A DNA stretch of 64,000 bases from JAHRAW01 sp965243285. GTDB taxonomy: Bacteria; Pseudomonadota; Gammaproteobacteria; Arenicellales; Poriferihabitantaceae. The stretch spans positions 682,001-746,000 of the forward strand of contig OZ251537.1 in the NCBI GenBank assembly GCA_965243285.1. Direction: 5' to 3'. Below are positions 44,808 to 52,670 of the stretch, piece by piece; position 1 is the stretch's first letter; every line of letters starts with the position of its first letter. Under the pieces are notes generated by a model that had not been told where the DNA came from, did not search any database, and was given only the letters and a program-made list of their open reading frames with translations. The position numbers were made by a program, and so were the translations under genes.

Positions 44808-45377
44808 GGGATTTATATACCTAAATCTGCACGGTGAGGTTGGGGTGGGTTTGGGTTTTAGCTTTTGATTTTCGCTTTTGATTTTGCTTTTTGCTTTTGC
44901 TTTGGCTTTTGTTTTACTCCCCCCCGCTTCATCTGGGGGAGTCAAATCTGTCCGAGCCGATAGGCTCGGGCTGATTTGGTGGGGGGACTGTTGCTTTTCG
45001 TTTTGGCTTTTGACTTGCTTTTGACTTCGCTTTTGACTTCGCTGTTGGTTTTTACTTTCCCCTCATTTGGCTAATGGGTTGAAGATTTAAAGCCAAAAGC
45101 CAAAAGCCAAAAGCGAAAAGACCAACATCAACAACCCCCCACCAAATCAGGCGATAAAACCGCCTGATTTGACTCCCCCCAGATGAAGCGGGGGGGAGTA
45201 AAACGTTAACAGCAAAAGCAAAAGCTAAAAGTCAAAAGCAAAAGCAAAAAGCCAAAGCAAAAAGCCAAATCAAAATCAAAAGCCAAAGCAAAAGCAAAAA
45301 ACAACCGCAGCCTCCCTAAATCAACCGCTGACCGCAAAAACCGCCAATCGAACTGCGGATTTAGATATATAAATCCC
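44808..45377. mobile_element. MITE-like palindromic element with terminal inverted repeats, 570 bp
   Basis: The left end GGGATTTATATACCTAAATC, followed by TGCA, matches the inverted right end, where a CTGCGGATTTAG block is followed by ATATATAAATCCC. Inside, from outside inwards on each side, are simple-repeat arms (GCTTTTGA left, CAAAAGC right) and CCCCC/GGGGG hairpins with the loop GCTTCATC or its complement. The conserved centre is at 45044-45100 (CTCATTTGGCTAATGGGTTG, then AAGATTTAAAGCC). There is no coding potential, so it would depend on a transposase elsewhere. It lies between the GT9 gene and hemB, both on the minus strand. Confidence 0.78.
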
Positions 45378-45389
45378 GTTAAATCACCA

Positions 45390-46394
45390 TCACGCTGCCA
45401 GCCAGCGGGCGGCGTCTTCGGCGTAGTAGGTTAAAACGCCGTCGCAGCCGGCGCGTTTGAAGCAGTGCAGGATTTCGAGCACGGTGGCGGCTTCGTCTAG
45501 CCAGCCGTTTTCAGCTGCGGCGCGCAGCATGGCGTATTCGCCGCTGACTTGGTAGGCGAAGGTGGGCATGCCGTAGGCTTGTTTGACGCGCCAGATGATG
45601 TCCAAATTGGGCAGGCCGGGTTTTATCATCACCATATCGGCGCCCTCGGCGATGTCTGATGCGGTCTCGCGCAGGGCTTCGTCGGCGTTGGCCGGGTCCA
45701 TTTGGTAGCTGCGTTTGTCGCCTTGCAAGGTGGCGGCGGAGCCCACCGCAGCGCGAAATGGCGCATACAGATTCGAGGCGTATTTGGCCGAGTAGGCGAG
45801 GATGCGGGCGTTGGCGTAGCCGTTTTCCTCGCACGCCTCGCGCAGCGCCCGCACTCGCCCGTCCATCATGTCCGACGGCGCCACCACATCGGCGCCGGCG
45901 GCTAGGTGAGACAGCGCTTGACGCACCAGCGCCGCCACGGTGCGGTCGTTTTCCACATAACCGCTGGCGTCGCACAGGCCGTCTTGGCCATCGCTGGTGT
46001 AGGGGTCGAGCGCGAGGTCGGTAATCACCCCCAAATCCGGCGTCGCTTGTTTGATGGCGGCGACGGCGCGCTGCACCAGCCCGCGCGGATTCCACGCCTC
46101 TTCGGCCGCGGCCGATTTGGCGGCCGCGGGGATGGCCGGAAACAGCGCCACCGCCGGAATGCCGAGGGCGCATAAATCCTCGCATTTGCGCGCCACTGCC
46201 GCCTCGCTCAAACGAACCATGCCCGCCATGGAGGCGATGGGCAGGTTATCGGTCCCGGCGTGGATGAAAAGCGGCTGAATTAGGTCGTCCGCAGTCAGCG
46301 TGGTTTGCCGCATCATGCGGCGGCTGAAATCGTCCTTTCGCATCCGCCGCCATCGCGCGCGCGGAAACTGCCCGAGTTGGGGGTGGGTGGGCAT
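45390..46394 (-). CDS. hemB: Delta-aminolevulinic acid dehydratase (porphobilinogen synthase)
   Basis: Cytoplasmic enzyme that condenses two 5-aminolevulinate molecules to porphobilinogen in heme synthesis. The 334-residue protein has Lys204 (SAKYASNLYAPFR) and the Schiff-base Lys258 in DMVMIKPGLP, the family active-site pair, plus QGDKRSYQMDPAN and YQVSGEYAML. The metal loop reads DLALDPYTSDGQDG, lacking the Cys-rich zinc motif, so an Mg-type enzyme is likely. ATG 46394 is the first in-frame start. The first about 20 codons are duplicated upstream of the gene (46499-46566). Confidence 0.97.
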   Translation of the reverse strand: MPTHPQLGQFPRARWRRMRKDDFSRRMMRQTTLTADDLIQPLFIHAGTDNLPIASMAGMVRLSEAAVARKCEDLCALGIPAVALFPAIPAAAKSAAAEEAWNPRGLVQRAVAAIKQATPDLGVITDLALDPYTSDGQDGLCDASGYVENDRTVAALVRQALSHLAAGADVVAPSDMMDGRVRALREACEENGYANARILAYSAKYASNLYAPFRAAVGSAATLQGDKRSYQMDPANADEALRETASDIAEGADMVMIKPGLPNLDIIWRVKQAYGMPTFAYQVSGEYAMLRAAAENGWLDEAATVLEILHCFKRAGCDGVLTYYAEDAARWLAA

Positions 46395-46776
46395 GATAGG
46401 GGCGAAATCGGCAGGTTATCGGACCCAAGTTATCGGACCCCAGGTTATCGGGCCCCAGGTCATCGGACCCCAGGTTATCGAACCCGGTGTGGCGGCAAGG
46501 CGGCTGAAATCGTGCTTTCGCATCCGCCGTACTCGCCACCTCCGCCGCCATCGTGGAAATTGCCAGGTGATGGCGCCGGTGCGGCTATTTTTGGGGAATC
46601 ACCTACTTAAATCCCCTTGCCTGGTTTGTTTTATCCACATCGCCTGCCCGGCCAAATCAGCCTGCGCCGGTCGGCGGCGCGAAAATTCAACTCCCCCCCA
46701 CGGAGCGGGGGAGTCGACACGCCGTAGGCTAAGGCGGTGGGAAGCGATCGCCGCCGCCAACTAACAACATAATAAC
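46395..46776. repeat. Gap upstream of hemB with 15-bp tandem array and a copy of the hemB 5' end
   Basis: Five units of about 15 bp (AGGTTATCGGACCCC) span 46413-46486. Next, 46499-46566 repeats, with changes, the coding start of hemB at 46318-46373 (shared GGCGGCTGAAATCGT and CTTTCGCATCCGCCG). The segment TTGCCTGGTTTGTTTTATCC near 46619 also occurs near 41697. Confidence 0.75.
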
Positions 46777-46798
46777 GGGGATTTAGGTATATAAGTCC
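46777..46798. repeat. Isolated element end
   Basis: GGGGATTTAGGTATATAAGT followed by CCC matches the terminal repeat of the MITE-like elements but is not paired here with a full element. Similar solo ends occur near 41639, 47212, 50870 and 63415. Confidence 0.6.
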
Positions 46799-46815
46799 CC
46801 TATAGGGATTTATAA

Positions 46816-47198
<383 letters not shown>

Positions 47199-47288
47199 CA
47201 AACTAACCTGCGGATTTAAGTATCTAAATCCCATAAATAAATCCCCTATAAATCCCCTATAAATCCCTTATAAATCCCTTATAAATCC

Positions 47289-48449
47289 CTATTTTTTCGC
47301 GGAGGGTTTTTTCGCGGTGGGTTTTTTCGGCGCGGCTTTTTGGGCGACTTTCTTCACTGCTTTTTTCACGACGGCTTTGGCGGCGGCGAAGGTTTTGGCG
47401 AAGGCGGACACCGCGCTACTCGCCCGCATCCCTCCGAAAACAGCGAATTTCGTGGTGGGTTTGGCGGAATCTGGCGCGGCTTTTTGGGCCATGGGTTTTT
47501 TCGGCGCGGCTTTGGCGGCCCCGGGGGTTTTGGGCGCGGTTTTTCTCACGCGGGATTTAGCCGCGGACGCTCTTGCCGGCGCTTTGCGCGACGCTCGTCG
47601 CGGCCGAGGTTTGGCGCCAGCGGGCGTTTTGGCGGTCACTTTCGCCGCCTCCGCGCCTCCCTCGACTACCGCGGCCGCCGCCTCGCCACCCATCGAAGCC
47701 GCCGCCGGTTTTGGCGCCGCCGCGATGCGATTGATTTGCCCGCCGGCGATGATGGTGGTGTCGCCCTCATCGAAGGTTTCGGCCGCGGTCTCTAAGGCTT
47801 TTACTTCCAGCGGACGGATTTCTAAATCGACGATGTCGTTGATTTTTTGCTGGGTTTGCGCAGCTGGCCCAGTGGCCGGCACGGTGCGCAATTTGTGCTG
47901 CGCTTTATAGTAGGCGAGCAACGAGGCGCCCTCTTCGTGGTAGGCGGCCACGCGGGCTTGCGCGGCCGGCGCGCGTGGGTGGCTTTTGGCTAACAATTTG
48001 CCGCCGCACTGGTCGCAGACGCCGCGAATTTTCGGCGGCGAGTAATAGCGATTATGCGTCGCCCGACATGCCTCGCACGCCAGCTGGCTGATGAGGCGCT
48101 TGACTAGCTCGGCGGCGTCTACTTGTACATAAAGCGCGATTTGCAACACGCTGCCGCGCACATCGAGCAGCCCGTCCAGCGCCTGGGCTTGGGGGATGTT
48201 GCTGGGGAAGCCATCGATAATGAAGCCGCGCCTGCTGTCGCGCGCGCGCAAGCGTTCATCCAGCAACGCCATCACCTGCTCGTCATCGGCCGGCCGCACC
48301 GTCGGCGGCGGGGTTTTTTTGCCGGCCTTGGCGACTGCGTTTTGCAGTAAGGCGAGCGGCGATATTTGCGGCACGCGGTGGCGCGCAGCCAGCAATTTGG
48401 CTTGTGTTTGTGCGTCGGCGCCCGGGCCGCCTAAGATAGCGATTCGCAT
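47289..48449 (-). CDS. Adenylate kinase-like pseudoenzyme with histone-H1-like tail
   Basis: A 386-residue protein. Residues 1 to about 215 follow adenylate kinase in order: MRIAILGGPGADAQTQA, PQIS, GFIIDGFPSNIPQA, and a four-Cys zinc LID (CEAC...CDQC, with THNRYYSPPKIRG between). The phosphate-binding residues are changed: the P-loop GxGKGT reads ADAQT (Lys lost), GDMLR reads PLALLQ, DGFPR reads DGFPS, and the GR before the LID reads SQ. Catalysis is therefore unlikely. From about residue 260 the chain is Ala/Lys/Pro-rich with AAPKKP- and KKAVKK-type repeats, like bacterial H1-like or AlgP tails, suggesting nucleic-acid binding. ATG 48449 gives the canonical N-terminus; an upstream in-frame start at 48572 is less likely. 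No bona fide adk is in the window. Confidence 0.82.
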   Translation of the reverse strand: MRIAILGGPGADAQTQAKLLAARHRVPQISPLALLQNAVAKAGKKTPPPTVRPADDEQVMALLDERLRARDSRRGFIIDGFPSNIPQAQALDGLLDVRGSVLQIALYVQVDAAELVKRLISQLACEACRATHNRYYSPPKIRGVCDQCGGKLLAKSHPRAPAAQARVAAYHEEGASLLAYYKAQHKLRTVPATGPAAQTQQKINDIVDLEIRPLEVKALETAAETFDEGDTTIIAGGQINRIAAAPKPAAASMGGEAAAAVVEGGAEAAKVTAKTPAGAKPRPRRASRKAPARASAAKSRVRKTAPKTPGAAKAAPKKPMAQKAAPDSAKPTTKFAVFGGMRASSAVSAFAKTFAAAKAVVKKAVKKVAQKAAPKKPTAKKPSAKK

Positions 48450-48849
48450 AAAGTGACGAATGAGGTGGTGCAGGCGGATGCCAGTTGATGCCGGCCATGC
48501 CCGAAAAATTAGCCGCGCAGTATACGCCCGGTCGGCGGCGAAATCAAGCGGTTGGATGATGATTTTTTCCATCGAACTGGCGGCCGGCGCCGACGCGCAG
48601 TATCACCACGCAACAGGGCGCGCTGGCGCATACATATATATGCGCAAGTTGGGTATATGCGCAAGTTGGGGCGATGTTCGATGCGAGGTTGAGGCGGCGT
48701 CGATGGGCGCGGAAAATGGACGACTCCGCCGCCCGCCGGGCGGGTTTTCGGCCCCGCTCGGCTCGCCGCCAAACGGCTGCTGCCGCCCACTCGGCAAAAT
48801 GCCATCGACCGCCGCCGCCGCGCAATTCGCTGCATCAAAATTCGCTGAT
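48450..48849. other. Gap with a palindrome and 16-bp direct repeat
   Basis: The 400-bp gap holds the palindrome GCGCATACATATATATGCGC (48626-48645) and a tandem ATATGCGCAAGTTGGG (48638-48670). The rest is GC-rich; the frames open in it look like shadows. No RNA gene was recognised. Confidence 0.5.
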
Positions 48850-49635
48850 TCAGCCCGACAGTTTCGGGATAAGCAGCGGGATGGCGGGGTTGTCCGGGTG
48901 GCGCTGCACGGATACCTCGAGGTCGAACACTTGGCTTATGGTCTCCTCGGTGAACACTTCGCCGGGGGCGCCGTCGGCGACTAGCAGGCCGCGTTCCATG
49001 ATGATGGCGCGGTCGGCGAATTGGGCCGCCAAATTCAGGTTGTGGAGGGTGCAGACGACGCCGAGGCGGTCGTCTACGGCCAACCGTTTCAGGGTTTTCA
49101 GCAGCGCGTATTGGTGGCTTAAATCCAGCGCCGACACCGGTTCGTCCAGCAGCAAAAAGCGCGGCGCTGCGCCGGGGGCGATGATTTGCGCCAGCGCGCG
49201 GGCGGTTTGCACGCGTTGCTGCTCGCCGCCGGAGAGGCTGGTGTAGGCGCGCTCGGCCAGATGCGCGCAATCGCATAAGCCTAAGGCACGCGTCGCGATG
49301 GCGTGATTTTCGGCCGCCGTGGTGGCGTGCGGCATGCGCCCCATCAGCGCCACATCGCGCCCGCTGAACGGGAAATTTAGGGTGGATTGTTGCGGCAATA
49401 CAGCGCGGTGGCGCGCTAAATCGGCCCGCCGCCAGGCCTGCACGGCGCGTCCGGCCAATTCGACGCCGCCGCCGCTCGGGCTCAGCTCGCCGTCCAGACA
49501 GCGCAACAAGGTGGTTTTGCCGGCGCCGTTCGGCCCGACCACCATGGCCAATTCGCCGGGGTGGAAATCAACGCTAAAATTATCCAGCAGCAAGCGCCCG
49601 CCCATCGACACCGAAATACTGTTGGCGCGCAGCAT
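48850..49635 (-). CDS. hmuV: Heme ABC transporter ATP-binding protein
   Basis: ATPase of a FecCDE-type importer, 261 residues. It shows Walker A GPNGAGKTT, the Q-loop segment RHRAVLPQQSTLNFPF typical of HmuV, signature LSGGEQQRVQTARAL, Walker B FLLLDEPVSALDLSHQ and switch His in CTLHNLN. ATG 49635 overlaps the stop of the permease gene (ATGA), so they are translated together. HmuV rather than BtuD or FecE is suggested by the QQ after the Q-loop and the paired permease. It imports heme or an iron chelate into the cytoplasm. Confidence 0.88.
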   Translation of the reverse strand: MLRANSISVSMGGRLLLDNFSVDFHPGELAMVVGPNGAGKTTLLRCLDGELSPSGGGVELAGRAVQAWRRADLARHRAVLPQQSTLNFPFSGRDVALMGRMPHATTAAENHAIATRALGLCDCAHLAERAYTSLSGGEQQRVQTARALAQIIAPGAAPRFLLLDEPVSALDLSHQYALLKTLKRLAVDDRLGVVCTLHNLNLAAQFADRAIIMERGLLVADGAPGEVFTEETISQVFDLEVSVQRHPDNPAIPLLIPKLSG

Positions 49636-50726
49636 CAGGGCGCCGCCCGGGCGCGATGAAAACGCACCAATAGCCATAAAAAAAACGGCCCGCCTAACAG
49701 CGCGGTGATGATGCCGATGGGGATTTCCGCCGGGGCGATGACGCTGCGGGCGACGATGTCGGCGCCGACCAACAAGGCGGCCCCAAACAGCGCCGAGGCC
49801 GGCAGCAGCACGCGGTGGTCGGGGCCGATGACGAGGCGGATGAGGTGCGGCACCAGCAAGCCGACGAAGCCGATGACGCCGCTTAAACTGACCGCCACGC
49901 CGACCACCAGGGCCACGCCGATGATCAAGCGCCGTTTGATTTTTTCCATATCGAGGCCGAGATGGCCGGCTTCGCGTTCGCCCAATAAGTTGGCGTTTAA
50001 GGCGTTGCCATAACGCGGCAGCCAAAATAGCGGCGGCAAGAGCAACGCCATCGCCGCCAGCAGGGCGCGCCGCTCGGCGATTTCCAAACTGCCCAGACTC
50101 CAGAAGATGAGATCACGCAATTGGGCATCATCGGCGATGTAGCTGAGCAAGCCGATGGCGGCGCCGGCGATGGCATTGACCGCGATGCCGGCTAACAACA
50201 TGGTGGCGATGTCGGTTTTGCCATCCACCATGGATAAATATTGCACCACGACAATACTCGCCAAACCGCCGCCGAACGCCATAACCGGCAGCAGCCAGGC
50301 GTCCAGGCCGGCCGCCGCTAACGCCGAGCCGGCCAATAATTCCGCGCCCAGTACGATCGCCGCCACCGCCCCCAACGCGGCCCCGGAAGACACCCCGAGC
50401 AGCCCCGGATCCGCCATCGGGTTGCGAAACAGCCCCTGCATCACCGCCCCGCACATGCCCAGTCCGGCGCCGACCAGCACGCCGAGCAACAGCCGCGGAA
50501 TTCTAATTTCGGTCAGAATTATCGTTAGCTGAACATCCCCGGCGGCGGCAGCGACAGCCGGGGCGGATGTCGACCCCATCGCCGCCAGCGCCCCCGGCAG
50601 CGCCGCCAAAACCGCCATCAAACCAGTGGGAATCACGCCGCTTACCAACGACCCCATGGCCACCGCCAGCAATAAAGCCGACAACGGCAACAAGATCAGA
50701 CGGCGACGGCGGGAATAATTGGTCAC
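49635..50726 (-). CDS. hmuU: FecCD-family heme/iron ABC permease
   Basis: An inner-membrane permease of 363 residues with about ten helices. Family hallmarks are RIPRLLLGVLVGAGLGMCGAVMQGLFRNPMADPGLLGVSSGAALGA near the N-third and IGFVGLLVPHLIRLVIGPDHR in the C-third, followed by GADIVARSVIAPAEIPIGI. The start codon is GTG (complement of 50724-50726). It forms an operon with hmuV; the periplasmic binding protein HmuT and the outer-membrane receptor are not adjacent. The intergenic DNA before it is shared with the divergent dehydrogenase gene. Confidence 0.92.
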   Translation of the reverse strand: MTNYSRRRRLILLPLSALLLAVAMGSLVSGVIPTGLMAVLAALPGALAAMGSTSAPAVAAAAGDVQLTIILTEIRIPRLLLGVLVGAGLGMCGAVMQGLFRNPMADPGLLGVSSGAALGAVAAIVLGAELLAGSALAAAGLDAWLLPVMAFGGGLASIVVVQYLSMVDGKTDIATMLLAGIAVNAIAGAAIGLLSYIADDAQLRDLIFWSLGSLEIAERRALLAAMALLLPPLFWLPRYGNALNANLLGEREAGHLGLDMEKIKRRLIIGVALVVGVAVSLSGVIGFVGLLVPHLIRLVIGPDHRVLLPASALFGAALLVGADIVARSVIAPAEIPIGIITALLGGPFFLWLLVRFHRARAAP

Positions 50727-50769
50727 GGCGACGACACTATTTAAGCGAGCGGGGTTGTATACCGAAATC

Positions 50770-50809
50770 CTCGCTATTATGTGGCTATTTCGCGCCTCAT
50801 AATAGCGAG
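50770..50809. promoter_or_regulatory. 12-bp perfect inverted repeat between divergent genes
   Basis: CTCGCTATTATG (50770-50781) pairs with CATAATAGCGAG (50798-50809) across a 16-base loop. The flanking CCGAA and TTCGG extend the symmetry. Because the flanking genes diverge, an operator is more likely than a terminator. It does not resemble a Fur box. Confidence 0.55.
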
Positions 50810-50922
50810 AAAATTCGGCGCCGGCTGAGTGGGTGGCGGTTGATGGCCATAAACCAAATTAGCCGCGCATTTAGGTATATAACCCCGATGATTTTGGCTT
50901 TGACCTCCATCCACGACGAGCG

Positions 50923-51753
50923 ATGCGCATGACACCTTCCGCAGAGGCCGAATTCTTGCGCCAAACCTTCGCCCTCGATGGCCGCGTCGCGGTGATTACC
51001 GGCGCGTCCTCCGGCATCGGCGCGCAGGTGGCGCAAACGCTGGCGCGCGCTGGTTGCCAGGTGGCGCTGACGGCGCGACGCGGCGACAAACTCGAGGCGC
51101 AGGCGGCGCGCATCAATGCGGCGGCGGCTCGACCATCGAGCGGCGACGGCGTCGAATCAGTCGCCATGGCGGTGGCGATGGATGTGAATCAACGCCGCAG
51201 CGTCGAGGCGGCGGTGGCGCAAGTGGTCGAGCGCTGTGGCCGCCTCGACATCGTCGTCAACAACGCCGGCATCGCGCAATCGCAGAAATTCCTCGACATG
51301 ACCGAACACGCCTGGCAGCGCGTGGTGGACACCGACTTGGGCGCCGTGTGGCGGGTCGGGCAAGTGGCGGCGCGGCGCATGGCGGCGCAAAAAAGCGGCG
51401 GCGTTATCATCAACATGGCCTCGATTCTCGGGCTGGCGGCACAACGCGCCCAAACCAACTACGGCGCCGCCAAAGCCGGCGTCATCCACCTCACCAAAAC
51501 CATGGCGCTGGAATTAGCGCCCCACCACATCCGCGTAAACGCCCTCGCCCCGGGCTATTTCGCCACCGCCATGAACCGCGAATTCCTCGCCACCCGCCGC
51601 GGCCGCGACTACATCGCCGCCACCTTGCCCGGCCGCCCCGGCGCCCTGGCCGAACTGGACGGCGCGGTGTTGTTGTTAGCCAGCGGCGCCGGCAGCTACA
51701 TCAACGGCAGCGTGTTAGTGGTGGACGGCGGCGCCATGTTAATGGGCCTTTGA
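50923..51753 (+). CDS. Short-chain dehydrogenase/reductase (FabG-like)
   Basis: An NAD(P)-dependent oxidoreductase of 276 residues with a Rossmann fold. It shows TGASSGIGAQ (cofactor loop), a basic ARRGDK after the second strand favouring NADPH, VVNNAGIAQ, and the catalytic Ser of INMASILG with Tyr/Lys in NYGAAKAG. PGYFATAMN and INGSVLVVDGG are typical C-terminal family segments. The substrate is unknown; 3-oxoacyl-ACP or a sugar/steroid-like alcohol is possible. Starts at ATG 50923 or 50929. A solo MITE-like end (ATTTAGGTATATAACCCC) lies about 40 bp upstream. Confidence 0.93.
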   Translation: MRMTPSAEAEFLRQTFALDGRVAVITGASSGIGAQVAQTLARAGCQVALTARRGDKLEAQAARINAAAARPSSGDGVESVAMAVAMDVNQRRSVEAAVAQVVERCGRLDIVVNNAGIAQSQKFLDMTEHAWQRVVDTDLGAVWRVGQVAARRMAAQKSGGVIINMASILGLAAQRAQTNYGAAKAGVIHLTKTMALELAPHHIRVNALAPGYFATAMNREFLATRRGRDYIAATLPGRPGALAELDGAVLLLASGAGSYINGSVLVVDGGAMLMGL

Positions 51754-51903
51754 GCGCGTTTTTGACGCCGCGCATCTATCGCGGTCGGGCAGCGTTACAT
51801 AAAAGAAAAATCAGCATTCGCGCCGTCCATCGAATCTAAATCATCTTGTTTGGTAGTAGAATCGACCGCGCATTAATCAACCATAGCGCAACATTTTAAA
51901 TTA

Positions 51904-52043
51904 GGGAATTATATACTTGTTGACCCAAGCCTTATTTCACGCCGATTTCATAGCGTTGCGTGAAGTTAGGTTAGGGTTTTTATGGAGTTTTGGAGTAATG
52001 CAAGCGGTTTTTTTATTGTTGGGTCAACAACCATATAATTCCC
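51904..52043 (+). mobile_element. 140-bp MITE-like element, copy 1
   Basis: The left end GGGAATTATATACTTGTTG is matched by an inverted right end finishing CATATAATTCCC. The interior shares CCTTATTTCACGCCGATTT, ATAGCGTTGCGTGAAGT and GTAATGCAAGCGGTTTT with the reverse complement of 59439-59583. It is non-coding; an open frame running through it (51917-52114) is explained by the element. It ends about 40 bp before the DUF1772 gene. Confidence 0.85.
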
Positions 52044-52085
52044 CTATAAATCCCCTATCTTTTTACCATTCAATGCGAGGAAGCG

Positions 52086-52520
52086 ATGATTTTACAAATA
52101 ATCGCGCTGTTTAGTTGCGGCACATTCTTTGGCGCCGCTTTGTATATTTCGCTGGTGCAGAATCCGGCGGCATTGGAGGCTGGCGTTGCCGTGGGCGGAA
52201 GGTTTTTTCCGCCGATGTATCGGCGAGCGGCGCCGATGCAGATTGCGCTCGCGCTGCTCGGTTTTATTTCCGCGCTGCTGGCGTGGTATCAAAGCGCCGA
52301 TATTTTTTGGCTTGTCGGGGCACTTTTGTTGTTGGCGGTGATACCCATCACGCTTATTTTCATCAAGCCGATTAATGACCAACTGTTGAGCCCGCAAAAC
52401 GACCCGGATTCGGCCCATACCGATAGCCTCATGAAACAGTGGGGCGCCAAACATTGGTGGCGCACGGCGGCCAGTGGCGCGGCGTTTGCGCTGTATCTAG
52501 TCGCCGCGCTGATGGCTTGA
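52086..52520 (+). CDS. DUF1772 (anthrone oxygenase-like) membrane protein
   Basis: A 144-residue protein with four transmembrane helices. GTFFGAALYISLVQNPAAL at the start, FFPPMYRRAAPMQ, and the loop PITLIFIKPINDQLL follow the DUF1772 pattern (aromatic/His-containing small membrane proteins related to anthrone oxygenases). GAGGAAG lies 5 bp before the ATG, a good Shine-Dalgarno. Function in bacteria is unknown. The gene is monocistronic between a MITE and the convergent Fic gene. Confidence 0.82.
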   Translation: MILQIIALFSCGTFFGAALYISLVQNPAALEAGVAVGGRFFPPMYRRAAPMQIALALLGFISALLAWYQSADIFWLVGALLLLAVIPITLIFIKPINDQLLSPQNDPDSAHTDSLMKQWGAKHWWRTAASGAAFALYLVAALMA

Positions 52521-52565
52521 TGCAATGCTCATTGCGTGGCGGCTTCCATGCTGCGCGTGAAAACT

Positions 52566-52670
52566 AAGGCGCGTCCATGCGCCATAGCGCTTACCTTATG
52601 CGCCCATGTTGATGGCGGCGACGGGTTTATGCGGTGAGATTTATCACCAATGCCGCGTTTTTTGATCACC
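52566..52670 (+). repeat. Diverged direct repeat flanking the Fic gene, left copy
   Basis: It begins AAGGCGCGTCCATGCGCCA, which recurs exactly at 54387-54405 beyond the other side of the Fic gene; the next 80-90 bp are more loosely similar (TTTATCACCA, GCGCGGTTTT-like blocks). Confidence 0.5.

Noticed and set aside
48449..48572. Upstream extension of the adenylate kinase-like protein to 427 residues
   Set aside because: The shorter start gives MRIAILGG, the canonical adenylate kinase N-terminus; the added 41 residues have no counterpart in the family.
50770..50809. Rho-independent terminator
   Set aside because: The flanking genes diverge and there is no T-run on either strand directly after the stem, so an operator is more plausible.
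51917..52114. 65-codon open frame before the DUF1772 gene
   Set aside because: Most of it is the MITE copy 51904-52043, which is non-coding in the second copy.
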